Source: a virus. From it: a stretch of 31,517 bases of DNA. The stretch is from positions 1 to 31,517 of IMG/VR virus record IMGVR_UViG_3300010300_000057, one strand, 5' to 3'. Numbering within the stretch: the stretch's first letter is position 1; each line of letters begins with the position of its first letter. The notes under the pieces are model-generated. The model made no database searches, was not told the origin of the DNA, and saw nothing but the letters and a program-made list of their open reading frames with translations. The position numbers and the translations under genes were made by a program. Of this stretch, positions 19,295 through 27,067 are shown piece by piece.

Positions 19295-21835
19295 TCAAAT
19301 TATTATATTAGCCGCTACGAATTTTAAAGCAAACTCGTAGGCTTTCATTTCTGCATCTCTATGTACATGGAAGTCTGTGATTATGCCGTGTATGCCATTA
19401 CGCCTGCTGTCATCATGCTCAGGTGCGTAATCCTTTGATGCATGAGTATCGTTACTTACAGCCATCTTCTCAAATGTTGGTGCATCGTCAGTCATGACCC
19501 AGTGATTTCTTTGTGCAACTTGCTCATCTAAACTACTGTTGCCCTTTGTGACATTGGTGTTGTAAGGTATTTGGATAGCGTATATGTAATCCCCTCTATT
19601 TCTTTCACCATAAAATGTCTGTGTGGCAAGACTGGCGACATCTAAAATAAAATTACCTAGACTATTGTTTGACTTTGTCACATCAAAACTATTGCTATTA
19701 CCAAGTATACCCAAGATGTCCTGCACTTTATCACCAGCGGACTTAACCCTCTTGCCTGCCCTGCCTCCTGTAAAGCCCTGCACTGTGGGTAAAGTGCCGA
19801 CTCCAAAGTTGTGACGAATTTGGTTGTTGACAGTGCCAAGTGATGTAGCATGGACTTGAGTTATCTCTAATCTTGTTTCAAAACCATCTCCGCTTTTCTT
19901 GATAGCAGTTGTAAATACACTATCTATTGCTACATCACCCACCGCATTGACTGGTCGCTGACTTATTTCTAAACCGGGTTGAGTAAGTAAATTGGATAAT
20001 AGATATGTGATATATTCGTCTGCTCTTTTTCCCGGTGGATGAATACTTGGATGAGTAGGTATTTGCGAATTGCCCTCGGTTCTAGTTTCTCCGTCTTCAT
20101 AATTAGGGAAGTCCACGTAAGTTACAGTTTGACCGTGAGCAGTGAACTCTGCGAATGCGTTTTCTATAGGAAGAACTAGTACCGGACCTCCGTAAAGCGA
20201 AGACTCATACTCAGGACCAAAGACTGGTGCTAAGTGTATTTCGTCGTTCGCATTTAAAGTGGAACCTAACCCGCTAACTATTTCACAGTTAATCGTAGAT
20301 GCAGTAAGTGCAGTCACTTTCACTAATAAATCACCAGTTGTAGCATCACTTCTTATTGCACCAGTTGATGGGTCTTTAAATTTCAAGTTTGTAGGTGAAG
20401 TGCTATTGGTAAGTTCAATCCACTCTCTAGGATCGTCAGTCGTGGTGATTTCAAAATTGACTTTAGCCCCATCATAATCGGTGGAACCAACGTAAACACC
20501 TTGCATTGGTCTTACTTTATTCACAAAACCATAAGGCTCTAATTTAGATGGAACTCTTTTAGCATCAAAGACTACTTTGACAGAGTCTGCATCTTCTCTA
20601 AAACTGAAAAATTTGTAAGGGTGCTCCCCTTCAAAAATGCCATTTATTGGTATGTTGTATTTGCTTGAAAGATAGCCTTCAACTTGTTCTCTTTCAAAGT
20701 TAGCAAGCACTCTATCATAAACTATGATTTCGTAAATGTTACCCGTTAAGAAATCACCACTACTACCTGACCCTATTTGTGTAGCATCGTCATCAACTAT
20801 ATCGTAGTCATCCCCAGTATCGGTATCTTCTAATTCGCCCCTATTATACAATTCAGTATGGTATGTACCATCGCCTTGCCTATCAGCAGTGTGGGCGTGT
20901 AGTTGTGGAACACCTGCTACAAGCACTGTTGTTGAATCTGATACTTCGTCGCTACCTGAATTGTAAAGTGCTAATCTAATCTTATTGTTACTACCAAATC
21001 TATAACGAATAGTCCAACCTTTATTAGAACCTTCTCTAGTGTTAATCACGTATTGCTCTGAGTCAGCGTTGCGGTCTGTACTATTTGCTACAATGAATAC
21101 AGTTTTACTTTGAGGGTGCAGTGCAGCGTTGTAGGCTACATCGAACCTAGACGAGCCATCAAAGTAAACGTAAGGTTGTCCTCCAGCACCGTGTTGTTTG
21201 TATATAGGTGAACCTGATTTGTTTGCAGTTACACTAGAAATAGAATCTACCCAAGTGTTTACAGTAGCACCGTGCTCTAAAACTCCGCCTACCATATTAG
21301 TAGCAGACAAATCACTTGCACTAAATCTGACACTAAGACCCGATGTAATGGGTAACCCACCTGTCGCCGTTTGATTTTGTTCTACCCAGTATGCAACTGG
21401 AAAGGACATGTATTTGCCGTGCCATTTTAACCAATCCGTTCTTCTTCTTCTTGGAGCAACGTGTATGCTAGTAGGTCTACCGCCAAGGCCTCTTTTATTA
21501 CCAACGCCCCTTGCCTGTTGTTTACCACCACTGTTGGCTTCAGCATAGGCTGCTGCAGCCTCTTGGTCAAATAGCGTTTGGGTATGATTCAAATCAACTA
21601 CGGCCTTTGCTTGAGAAGAGGCCTCTTGTCCTTCGTCATCGGTAAACACACCCTGTATCTCAAAACCTACAACTGCTTGGTTCAAATCAATCGCCATTTT
21701 CTTTGCATCAGCCAAAGGTATACCAAAGGCAGACTGTTGTCTTTCTACAACCATGTCTATGCTAGTCGCATCTAGGGAGATGGTGTTACCATTTTCCTGT
21801 ACTAGTCGCACAGGCACTCTCTCCCCGTCAGCCAT
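19295..21835 (-). CDS. Baseplate/distal-tail-like protein with inserted LamG domain (longer paralog)
   Basis: I choose the ATG at 21835 (846 residues). The longer frame begins at a TTG overlapping the upstream stop, whereas AGGAG at 21845-21849 suits the ATG. The N-terminus (VPVRLVQENGN; SIDMVVERQQSAFGIP; IQGVFTDDEG) and the C-terminus (KSAGDKVQDILG near 700; AIQIPYNT; YEFALKFVAANIII) are shared with the downstream gene. A basic segment (APRRRRTDWLKWHGKYMSFP) follows residue 130. Residues about 160-405 form a LamG/concanavalin-like domain: VYFDGSSRFDV, TVFIVANSTDRN, then YEIIVYDR and the typical ending EREQVEGYLSSKYNI. The domain is inserted into the paralog core, so this protein may present a glycan-binding module at the tail tip. 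Structural role inferred from context; no enzyme motif seen. Confidence 0.6.
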   Translation of the reverse strand: MADGERVPVRLVQENGNTISLDATSIDMVVERQQSAFGIPLADAKKMAIDLNQAVVGFEIQGVFTDDEGQEASSQAKAVVDLNHTQTLFDQEAAAAYAEANSGGKQQARGVGNKRGLGGRPTSIHVAPRRRRTDWLKWHGKYMSFPVAYWVEQNQTATGGLPITSGLSVRFSASDLSATNMVGGVLEHGATVNTWVDSISSVTANKSGSPIYKQHGAGGQPYVYFDGSSRFDVAYNAALHPQSKTVFIVANSTDRNADSEQYVINTREGSNKGWTIRYRFGSNNKIRLALYNSGSDEVSDSTTVLVAGVPQLHAHTADRQGDGTYHTELYNRGELEDTDTGDDYDIVDDDATQIGSGSSGDFLTGNIYEIIVYDRVLANFEREQVEGYLSSKYNIPINGIFEGEHPYKFFSFREDADSVKVVFDAKRVPSKLEPYGFVNKVRPMQGVYVGSTDYDGAKVNFEITTTDDPREWIELTNSTSPTNLKFKDPSTGAIRSDATTGDLLVKVTALTASTINCEIVSGLGSTLNANDEIHLAPVFGPEYESSLYGGPVLVLPIENAFAEFTAHGQTVTYVDFPNYEDGETRTEGNSQIPTHPSIHPPGKRADEYITYLLSNLLTQPGLEISQRPVNAVGDVAIDSVFTTAIKKSGDGFETRLEITQVHATSLGTVNNQIRHNFGVGTLPTVQGFTGGRAGKRVKSAGDKVQDILGILGNSNSFDVTKSNNSLGNFILDVASLATQTFYGERNRGDYIYAIQIPYNTNVTKGNSSLDEQVAQRNHWVMTDDAPTFEKMAVSNDTHASKDYAPEHDDSRRNGIHGIITDFHVHRDAEMKAYEFALKFVAANIII

Positions 21836-21837
21836 TT

Positions 21838-22257
21838 TCAACCACTCCTACTAAATCCGCTTTGATTGAGTGGACCACCCATTTTAGATCGTAATTCCTT
21901 TTGAACCATAGCACTGATTTCTTTAGCCAGTGCCTTCTTATCACTTCTATCAGTTACACCGCTGACATCTATGCGGAGGTTTACAGTGATGTCGCCCGGT
22001 GTTTCTTGAGTAGCACCTAAACCTGCTTGGGTTCTTTCTGTGGAAGGACTTGTCAGTTGGCTGAAGCCTTCTGTTTTACTAGTCTGTCTGAGCGATTCTC
22101 TCAGGTCGTTACTATGTGCTTTAGTCATCGCCATAGAATTAGTGAACTTGTCCATCTGTTCCTGCAAAGCCCTCATGTTTTTCTGCGCCTCTTCGGTATA
22201 ATCTTTGAAGTTCTCCATCGCTTCTACGCTTCTAGGATCGATATTGCCGTCTACCAT
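21838..22257 (-). CDS. Short coiled-coil protein resembling the C-terminal end of a tape measure protein
   Basis: This 139-residue protein starts at an ATG that shares one base with the preceding stop (TAATG), behind GGAGG with 7-nt spacing. Residues about 8-62 are predicted helical with heptad-like spacing (EAMENFKDYTEEAQKNMRAL, then MDKFTNSM). A Ser/Thr-rich linker follows, then ITVNLRIDVSGVTDRSDKKA and a final helix (LAKEISAMVQKELRSKM). An amphipathic strand, the phrase V.gvtDrsD, and a terminal helix resemble endings I associate with tape measure proteins. The gene sits exactly where the tape measure gene normally lies, directly after the chaperones. At 139 residues it is far shorter than any usual tape measure (700 or more). 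It may be a minimal tape measure, a split remnant, or a small tail tip initiator. Confidence 0.5.
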   Translation of the reverse strand: MVDGNIDPRSVEAMENFKDYTEEAQKNMRALQEQMDKFTNSMAMTKAHSNDLRESLRQTSKTEGFSQLTSPSTERTQAGLGATQETPGDITVNLRIDVSGVTDRSDKKALAKEISAMVQKELRSKMGGPLNQSGFSRSG

Positions 22258-22526
22258 TATATCTCCTCCAATGGTGGCACAACGTCATACCCCAAGTAAA
22301 CTGCGTTTGCTGAAGCCTCTGATTCGTCATTAGAGGCCTGCGCCCAGTATAGTAACTGTTTGGCATCTGTTACGCTAAGATTTCTCACTTCGTTCAGCCC
22401 CATGTTATAGTGTGTCATCAGAAGGTATTCCATCCCTTCTCGTTGGTACCGAAGTCGGTTGGCAACGGACCTGCCGTTGATGAAGTGTTTGATTTGTCCG
22501 ACTTCGGCTCCCGAAAAAGTAACCAT
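22257..22526 (-). CDS. Tail assembly chaperone-like, second frame (gpT-like)
   Basis: This 89-residue frame overlaps the upstream 122-residue gene by 109 bp in the -1 frame. It has its own ATG at 22526 behind GAGGTG (22532-22537, 5-nt spacing), so it may be translated independently. It may also be made as a -1 frameshift fusion (see the T-run at 22514-22518). Residues 25-62 (YQREGMEYLLMTHYNMGLNE, VRNLSVTDAKQLLYWAQA) resemble the second domain of tail assembly chaperones, where a helical segment with a Y/N-G motif precedes an l..W ending. Such proteins coat the tape measure during tail assembly and are not part of the virion. The arrangement between tube gene and tape measure position is the classic one. 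The functional call rests on this arrangement more than on sequence. Confidence 0.5.
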   Translation of the reverse strand: MVTFSGAEVGQIKHFINGRSVANRLRYQREGMEYLLMTHYNMGLNEVRNLSVTDAKQLLYWAQASNDESEASANAVYLGYDVVPPLEEI

Positions 22527-22786
22527 TCCATCACCTCACTAGGTTCAGGAAGTATAGAGGCAAGTGCCTTTCCTTCTTCAGGAGTCAGTCTTTCCACGTC
22601 AAAGTAATCGTCATAAAATAACCAATTCCTGAAAGCATGTCGCCAGTAATCAGAAAAGTCCATGGTGCCACTCATCAGCAAAGGGGCCGCTGCTTGAACA
22701 TCGAAAAATGTCAAGGGCTTTGCTGATATCTCATGAAGTAATCCGTTTATTTCAATTTCAATACTATTCTTCTTCTCCTGCGACAT
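22418..22786 (-). CDS. Tail assembly chaperone-like, first frame (gpG-like)
   Basis: This 122-residue protein starts at an ATG at 22786 and overlaps the end of the 68-residue gene by 23 bp. The N-terminus (SIEIEINGLLHEISAKPLTF) is a strand pair followed by a helix. The middle (FSDYWRHAFRNWLFYD; RLTPEEGKALASILP) is helical with the ltpeE...l...lP phrase common in tail chaperones. After residue 91 the sequence becomes low in structure (KSDKSNTSSTAGPLPTDFG). In contrast, the -1 frame continues with well-structured sequence, which hints that the alternative fusion is the longer functional form. The gene lies between the tube-like gene and the tape measure position, as gpG does in lambda-like tails. 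The ribosome binding site is weak (a GAG near the start), consistent with translational coupling. Confidence 0.55.
   Translation of the reverse strand: MSQEKKNSIEIEINGLLHEISAKPLTFFDVQAAAPLLMSGTMDFSDYWRHAFRNWLFYDDYFDVERLTPEEGKALASILPEPSEVMEWLLFREPKSDKSNTSSTAGPLPTDFGTNEKGWNTF
22514..22520 (-). promoter_or_regulatory. Candidate -1 frameshift site joining the two chaperone frames
   Basis: On the minus strand the sequence is TTA CTT TTT CGG in the 122-residue frame. A TTT codon preceded by T can re-pair one base back. A -1 shift after that codon gives MEWLLFSGAEVGQIKHF and a fusion of 91 + 85 = 176 residues. It is not a textbook X XXY YYZ heptamer, so this is a weaker candidate than the lambda G-T site. 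Confidence 0.35.
22532..22537 (-). promoter_or_regulatory. Internal ribosome binding site inside the chaperone gene
   Basis: GAGGTG lies 5 nt before the ATG at 22526, within the upstream coding frame. It supports separate translation of the 89-residue protein, as an alternative or addition to frameshifting. Confidence 0.5.
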
Positions 22787-22970
22787 ACTTACTCACTGCG
22801 TCCTCGGATGCAGCCTGTTCGGGGGCATCCTGTGAAGCAAGGTGGGCGAACGGATTATCGCTGGCTCTCCCTGCTTCAGGGTCGAAGAGGTAGTCTCCTC
22901 CCTCTTCTTCTTCGTCCATAACATCGATTTCAATACGAGGATGAAGGGCTTTCCAAAACTTCATCGGCAT
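22764..22970 (-). CDS. Small acidic protein in the tail operon
   Basis: This 68-residue protein has a basic N-terminal helix (MKFWKALHPRIEI) followed by a strongly acidic run (DVMDEEEEGGDYLFDPE) and an Ala/Glu-rich C-terminus (EQAASEDAVSKYVAGEEE). It starts 9 nt after the stop of the tube-like gene and its end overlaps the next gene by 23 bp. There are two candidate starts, 22970 and 22964, and neither has a strong ribosome binding site. I do not recognise a family. It could be an additional chaperone or a short partner of the tube protein. The only gene in the set that ends in TAG. Confidence 0.5.
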   Translation of the reverse strand: MPMKFWKALHPRIEIDVMDEEEEGGDYLFDPEAGRASDNPFAHLASQDAPEQAASEDAVSKYVAGEEE

Positions 22971-22979
22971 ATTCTCAAC

Positions 22980-24977
22980 TCAACAATGGTATAACGTATC
23001 TTGACTGATTACCTTGACGTTTCTCGGCTCCAGCCTAATTTTGGAATGCAATAGTCCCATTCCATCAGGTACGGGAACAGGTACTTCAGTAATAACATAA
23101 TCGTCTATGAGGATTCTAAGTGATTGAGCATTGCTACCGCCACCACTAACAATTGGCTTCGTGAAATGCAAATGAATTAGGTTACCCGTTTCACCAACCG
23201 TCCCACCAGTTTCAAGGTGACTACGCAATCGATGAAGCAGGGTAGCATCAGTCAAAATTACGTCTATTTCCATCTCAAACTCTTCACGACCTTCACGAAT
23301 GATTGATGCGTTTCTAGTGCCACCATACGGTACTTGCTTTGTAGATAGGTTGTTTGTATCAAGTGTTTCAGCAATGGGGTTGCTCTGTATAGTGTGGAAG
23401 AGTTCTACTCCAGTCTTTCCTCTTAACTCAAACGCACTGACCATGCCGAGACTGGAGCCGAATGCCTCTACGCTGCCGTTGTAAAACATAAACGGCTTTT
23501 CAGAGCCACTTGCAATACCTGATGCCTTTCTCGATGCATCGTCAGTTGCAGTGTTTTGGAACATTCTGTGTGCAATGTATCTGTCACCCTTGTTCGATGT
23601 CTCCAGTCTACCAGTGTCGGTGTAAGTAGAAAGGGCATCGAATATACATCTGTATCTTAATTCAGCGTCTACAGTAGATGACAATTCGTATTCTACAACT
23701 TTACATCCTCTAAAGATGCGTGTCAGTTGTTTGCTATCATTAGCACCGCCCGGTGCGTTCGATGTCTGCTCTGTACTGTACGAGCCAACATCTCGATTGC
23801 GAATGCTATGCTCTAAACAGAATGATGGAATGGTGTCACTTGAGAATAGTAAACGCCTAACAGGATTTGTTATGTCTTTTGTTGTCGCAATACTTGGGCC
23901 TGTCGAATCATACTTTCTTAGTAAAACCTCATCGTTACTGTGCTCAAACTGCCAAGGGTCATCAACAAAGACCCTGTGCCCACTAGCCAAAGGCTCTATT
24001 GCCGCAATCCTGCGACACTCACTAGTCTCTGTCCACTCAAAGTGATGGGCATCCGATCCTAAACTACTAGCACTAGCAGGAGGCCAATAGTCTGTAGTCG
24101 CTATGTCAGGAGTCTTGTAAGTGACTGTCGGTGTCCGAGTGGTGTCTTTGATGAGAATGTAATCACCCACTGCCGCTGTAGCAGAGCCAAACGCTAGGCT
24201 ATCTAAATCGATGAAAGTCTGACCGGGGGCAACGGTGTAAGTCAAACTGGTTTTAGAAGTATGACCCGTTGGATTAGAGCCACAGTTGTAAGCGTCTACC
24301 ACTTCTCTCCCAAGACTATAGTACAGCCAGCGTGGACTATGTAATGGCATTTCAAGTACACCGCCCATGTGGTGAACCTTACCCGTTTGCTGCACTGCAA
24401 CCTGCCTACCTAAACCTACAACGTGATACTTGTGTATGTCTACAGTCATATCAGGTAAAGTCATGAATGATGACAGCCCTATGAATTGGTCGATTAAACT
24501 AACTTCAGCAGATGCAGCAGCACTAGCATCGATAGCCGTAGTTACTCCAACGGTAGGCATACCGAGAGAGTGGACAAAGATAACGTCAGTATCAAAACTA
24601 TTAACAGTCCCTCCGAGGTTCATTGCAGGTACTATCTTAATTTTAGTTACACCCGATTCAAAGGTATGGTCTACAATGCTGAATATCTTACCACTGACTG
24701 CCTCATAATAATGAGCAGAGAAATTGCCAGTGTCACCATGAAATGTCATTTTAGTACCAATTAACATACCTATTGGTACACTTAACACACCCGCTGCTGT
24801 ATTAGAACCTATTGAGCCTGCAGCACCTGCAGCAGTTGCAAATGTAATTACAGTGTGGTCTGCACCATCAGTTGCTGACCAAGTTAGAGGCTCATTGTGC
24901 TCAATGTAAAGCCCAGTTTCATGACCCATCGTTGCCTCAGAGACATCTCCCTTGTAGTGTGCTGCGAACCCTCCCAT
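22980..24977 (-). CDS. Tail tube-like protein, unusually long (665 aa)
   Basis: The ATG at 24977 follows GAGGTGATT, a near-perfect match to the 16S 3' end, and that site overlaps the TGA of the upstream gene. Residues about 165-230 contain LPDMTVDIHKYHVVGLGRQV then LYYSLGREVVDAY, and residues about 556-662 contain REEFEMEIDVILTD, ATLLHRLRSHLETGG, ITEVPVPVPDG and a closing strand pair. Both segments fit what I know of tail tube proteins (a tD..ll..l loop and i.l.nv.i.e.p.pvp near the end). Between them lies an insert of about 320 residues with Thr/Ser/Asp-rich beta modules (FIDLDSLAF; GHRVFVDDPWQFEH). Tube proteins are usually 150-300 residues, so the inserts may project from the tail surface. 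Position after the terminator-like gene and before the chaperones supports the call. Confidence 0.6.
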   Translation of the reverse strand: MGGFAAHYKGDVSEATMGHETGLYIEHNEPLTWSATDGADHTVITFATAAGAAGSIGSNTAAGVLSVPIGMLIGTKMTFHGDTGNFSAHYYEAVSGKIFSIVDHTFESGVTKIKIVPAMNLGGTVNSFDTDVIFVHSLGMPTVGVTTAIDASAAASAEVSLIDQFIGLSSFMTLPDMTVDIHKYHVVGLGRQVAVQQTGKVHHMGGVLEMPLHSPRWLYYSLGREVVDAYNCGSNPTGHTSKTSLTYTVAPGQTFIDLDSLAFGSATAAVGDYILIKDTTRTPTVTYKTPDIATTDYWPPASASSLGSDAHHFEWTETSECRRIAAIEPLASGHRVFVDDPWQFEHSNDEVLLRKYDSTGPSIATTKDITNPVRRLLFSSDTIPSFCLEHSIRNRDVGSYSTEQTSNAPGGANDSKQLTRIFRGCKVVEYELSSTVDAELRYRCIFDALSTYTDTGRLETSNKGDRYIAHRMFQNTATDDASRKASGIASGSEKPFMFYNGSVEAFGSSLGMVSAFELRGKTGVELFHTIQSNPIAETLDTNNLSTKQVPYGGTRNASIIREGREEFEMEIDVILTDATLLHRLRSHLETGGTVGETGNLIHLHFTKPIVSGGGSNAQSLRILIDDYVITEVPVPVPDGMGLLHSKIRLEPRNVKVISQDTLYHC

Positions 24978-24986
24978 CTAATCACC

Positions 24987-25433
24987 TCATGGAATCAATT
25001 CAGCCAGTATCACTACCTCGACTTGGAAGGTATGTCTAAACAAACGCTTGGTTCTGTCACTAAGATCGGTGCGAGTTTTGATGATTAATCTATCGTAATT
25101 AACACCGTCACCCTTGCGCTTAGTATGAATTAAACGACGGAATTCATCTTCCATTTTCCTAAGTCTAGTTCTACTGACTGCAGTTCTTATGTCAACCGTG
25201 ATGTTTACTCTTGTTGTAACAAAGTTGTAAAACAAATCGGGTTGCTCTTCACTGTGTGCAGTTTCGTAACATAGCACAAAGTCGCTACGCTGTAAATCCA
25301 AACGCTTACCACGCTCAGGACTATGGTCAGCGATATCAATGATGACAGGTTTGATGTTTTCTGTGTTAGCCCTGTTCCAATCACCTAGTACGGTGATAAT
25401 AGAGTCCAACGGCTCAGTGTATTCTGCCGTCAT
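24987..25433 (-). CDS. Tail terminator / completion-like protein
   Basis: This 148-residue protein starts at an ATG that overlaps the stop of the upstream gene as ATGA, with GGTG 5 nt before it. It opens with a helix (PLDSIITVLGDWNRA), then a strand pair (KPVIIDIAD), a long strand hairpin (YNFVTTRVNITVDIRTA), a helix with many charged residues (RLRKMEDEFRRLIHTKRK), and a last strand (HTFQVEVVILAEL). This helix, strands, helix, strand order and the size suit the small proteins that cap the tail tube and join it to the head, such as gpU-like terminators. The gene lies between connector-like and tube-like genes, exactly where such a protein is expected. A neck adaptor is the alternative. Confidence 0.55.
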   Translation of the reverse strand: MTAEYTEPLDSIITVLGDWNRANTENIKPVIIDIADHSPERGKRLDLQRSDFVLCYETAHSEEQPDLFYNFVTTRVNITVDIRTAVSRTRLRKMEDEFRRLIHTKRKGDGVNYDRLIIKTRTDLSDRTKRLFRHTFQVEVVILAELIP

Positions 25434-27031
25434 TCAAACACCACTATCTCCTTATATCTACTTAGAATAGCCTTGGCTTGATTACGGAATATCTGAATCT
25501 TTGCACCAAGGTCTACGTTTTGAGAGCCTTCAGGTATCAGCACTGAACGGTCATCCGACATGAGCAAGTCAGATGCAACCATCTTTGTAGCCGCTTCTTC
25601 AATAGCCTTCTCTACATAACGCTCCCCATAGATATAAGCGACTTTGATAGCGTTCCATTCAAAGTACGGATAAGAGTTGTTGAAGTAGATGATACCCATT
25701 TCGTAGTCAATCCACCAGTCTTTCAAACGACCTTGGTCACCTCCTAAGTCAGAGAATGCCCCAATATCTGATTGAAGTAGCCTTTGGAAAACAGTTGTAC
25801 CTGATGAGCCTAGTGTTGTCAAAGGAGTACCTATCACATTTACACAGCCTGTAAAAGAAGTATCAGTCTTGCCAGTGTATCTTAAAATGGCTACAGAATC
25901 TCCTGAGCCTACCATCAACACACCACCGTTGGCAAAGCCACTGGTTGACGCTACATTTACAGTATCGCTAGATACACTGGTTGATGTTGTGCTAGCCTCG
26001 GTCACTTGAGATATCGTCAAGTTTGTCAAGTCTGTAGAAGCAATGCTAACTGTTTCTCCACCCTTAGTTTGACGCAGACTTGTAATCTTGACTTTGCCAT
26101 TACCATAGTCAGAGTTTGCTGTAGCAAGTATCTCATTGTGAACTGCTATGTTACTAGTTGAACCTTCTAATGTAAAGGCTGGACTAAACTCTACAGCCGC
26201 TTTGTTTACTCTGTCCTCTTTGTTGATTAAGTCAGCGAGATTCTGAGCAGTACTAACTTTATCGAAGTCTGCTCTCCATTTGCTTGTTGAGTTGTCACCG
26301 TTGTGTTCAGCAAGAGTAGCAACACTGCCGTTTGCCATACCTATACAAATAGAGTCGCCTTTCAAACCAGCCTCATTTACTATCTCAAGTCTAGCCTCAG
26401 AGCCACACAAATCCCTGTAGTCATCACCCTGCCATACTTCAAGCCTCAAAACCTGCTGTACATTTCTGAACAGCAGAGGAGATGTACCAACATAATCTGT
26501 ATAGTACCGGCGGCGATACGGCTTGTAAGTATCGAAGTTGATATACTCAGCGTGAACCATCGTAGGTCGCCAAGCATTGTGAGTGTCATTGTCTATGCGA
26601 TCTTGAGTGCGCTTGATGAACTCTTCAACGGTTGCTCTTGTCATTCCACGAGTCTTGCCGTTGGTAAATGAAGCCTGATTCTGTATGTAGGTATTAGCAG
26701 CAGTGGTAAAATTAGTGTGAGTGAATGAAGTACTTGTAACCAATTTTACTCCACTTGCTCCGCCGTTAGCGGTAGAATCAATAGTGAGTTCTACGCCTTT
26801 AGGGTCTAAATCACTGTATATGAGAACAGTATCATTAGCACTAAATCCAGTGTTTCTGAAGTCTCCACCAGTAACAAATACGCCATCACTAACTGAATTA
26901 GCACTGGCTAGGACTGCTTCTTGAGGACCAATGCCAAGTAAATCTGCTACCTTTTGAGCAGTGGTATAGACGATTGCTTCAGGGTCAAGAGGTCGTGTTT
27001 CTGCCTCACCGGGAGAGAATATAACTGGCAT
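25430..27031 (-). CDS. Head-tail connector-like protein with inserted beta domains
   Basis: This 533-residue protein starts at an ATG with GAGGGG 9 nt upstream. The N-terminus (AIVYTTAQKVADLLGI) and the C-terminal helices (EKAIEEAATKMVASDLL; KIQIFRNQAKAILSRYKE) resemble the all-helical connector proteins that bind beneath the portal. Those are normally near 100-200 residues. Here two beta modules are inserted. One at about 50-110 (ANDTVLIYSDLDPKGVEL) is followed by a helix (ATVEEFIKRTQDRIDND). The other at about 345-410 (SSDTVNVASTSGFANG; ILRYTGKTDTSFTGC) resembles modules in the giant tail protein. Being upstream of terminator-like and tube-like genes supports a neck role. The inserts could decorate the neck as collar or whisker structures. 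Family assignment is by context and weak resemblance. Confidence 0.5.
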   Translation of the reverse strand: MPVIFSPGEAETRPLDPEAIVYTTAQKVADLLGIGPQEAVLASANSVSDGVFVTGGDFRNTGFSANDTVLIYSDLDPKGVELTIDSTANGGASGVKLVTSTSFTHTNFTTAANTYIQNQASFTNGKTRGMTRATVEEFIKRTQDRIDNDTHNAWRPTMVHAEYINFDTYKPYRRRYYTDYVGTSPLLFRNVQQVLRLEVWQGDDYRDLCGSEARLEIVNEAGLKGDSICIGMANGSVATLAEHNGDNSTSKWRADFDKVSTAQNLADLINKEDRVNKAAVEFSPAFTLEGSTSNIAVHNEILATANSDYGNGKVKITSLRQTKGGETVSIASTDLTNLTISQVTEASTTSTSVSSDTVNVASTSGFANGGVLMVGSGDSVAILRYTGKTDTSFTGCVNVIGTPLTTLGSSGTTVFQRLLQSDIGAFSDLGGDQGRLKDWWIDYEMGIIYFNNSYPYFEWNAIKVAYIYGERYVEKAIEEAATKMVASDLLMSDDRSVLIPEGSQNVDLGAKIQIFRNQAKAILSRYKEIVVFE

Positions 27032-27067
27032 CTTTCATTCCCCTCACCAAAGCCACGCTATAACTCT

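Noticed and set aside
27032-27067. 36-bp gap between the 1474-residue gene and the connector-like gene as a promoter or terminator
   Set aside because: It holds a ribosome binding site but no hairpin with a T-run and no clear promoter element. It is the longest gap in the window.
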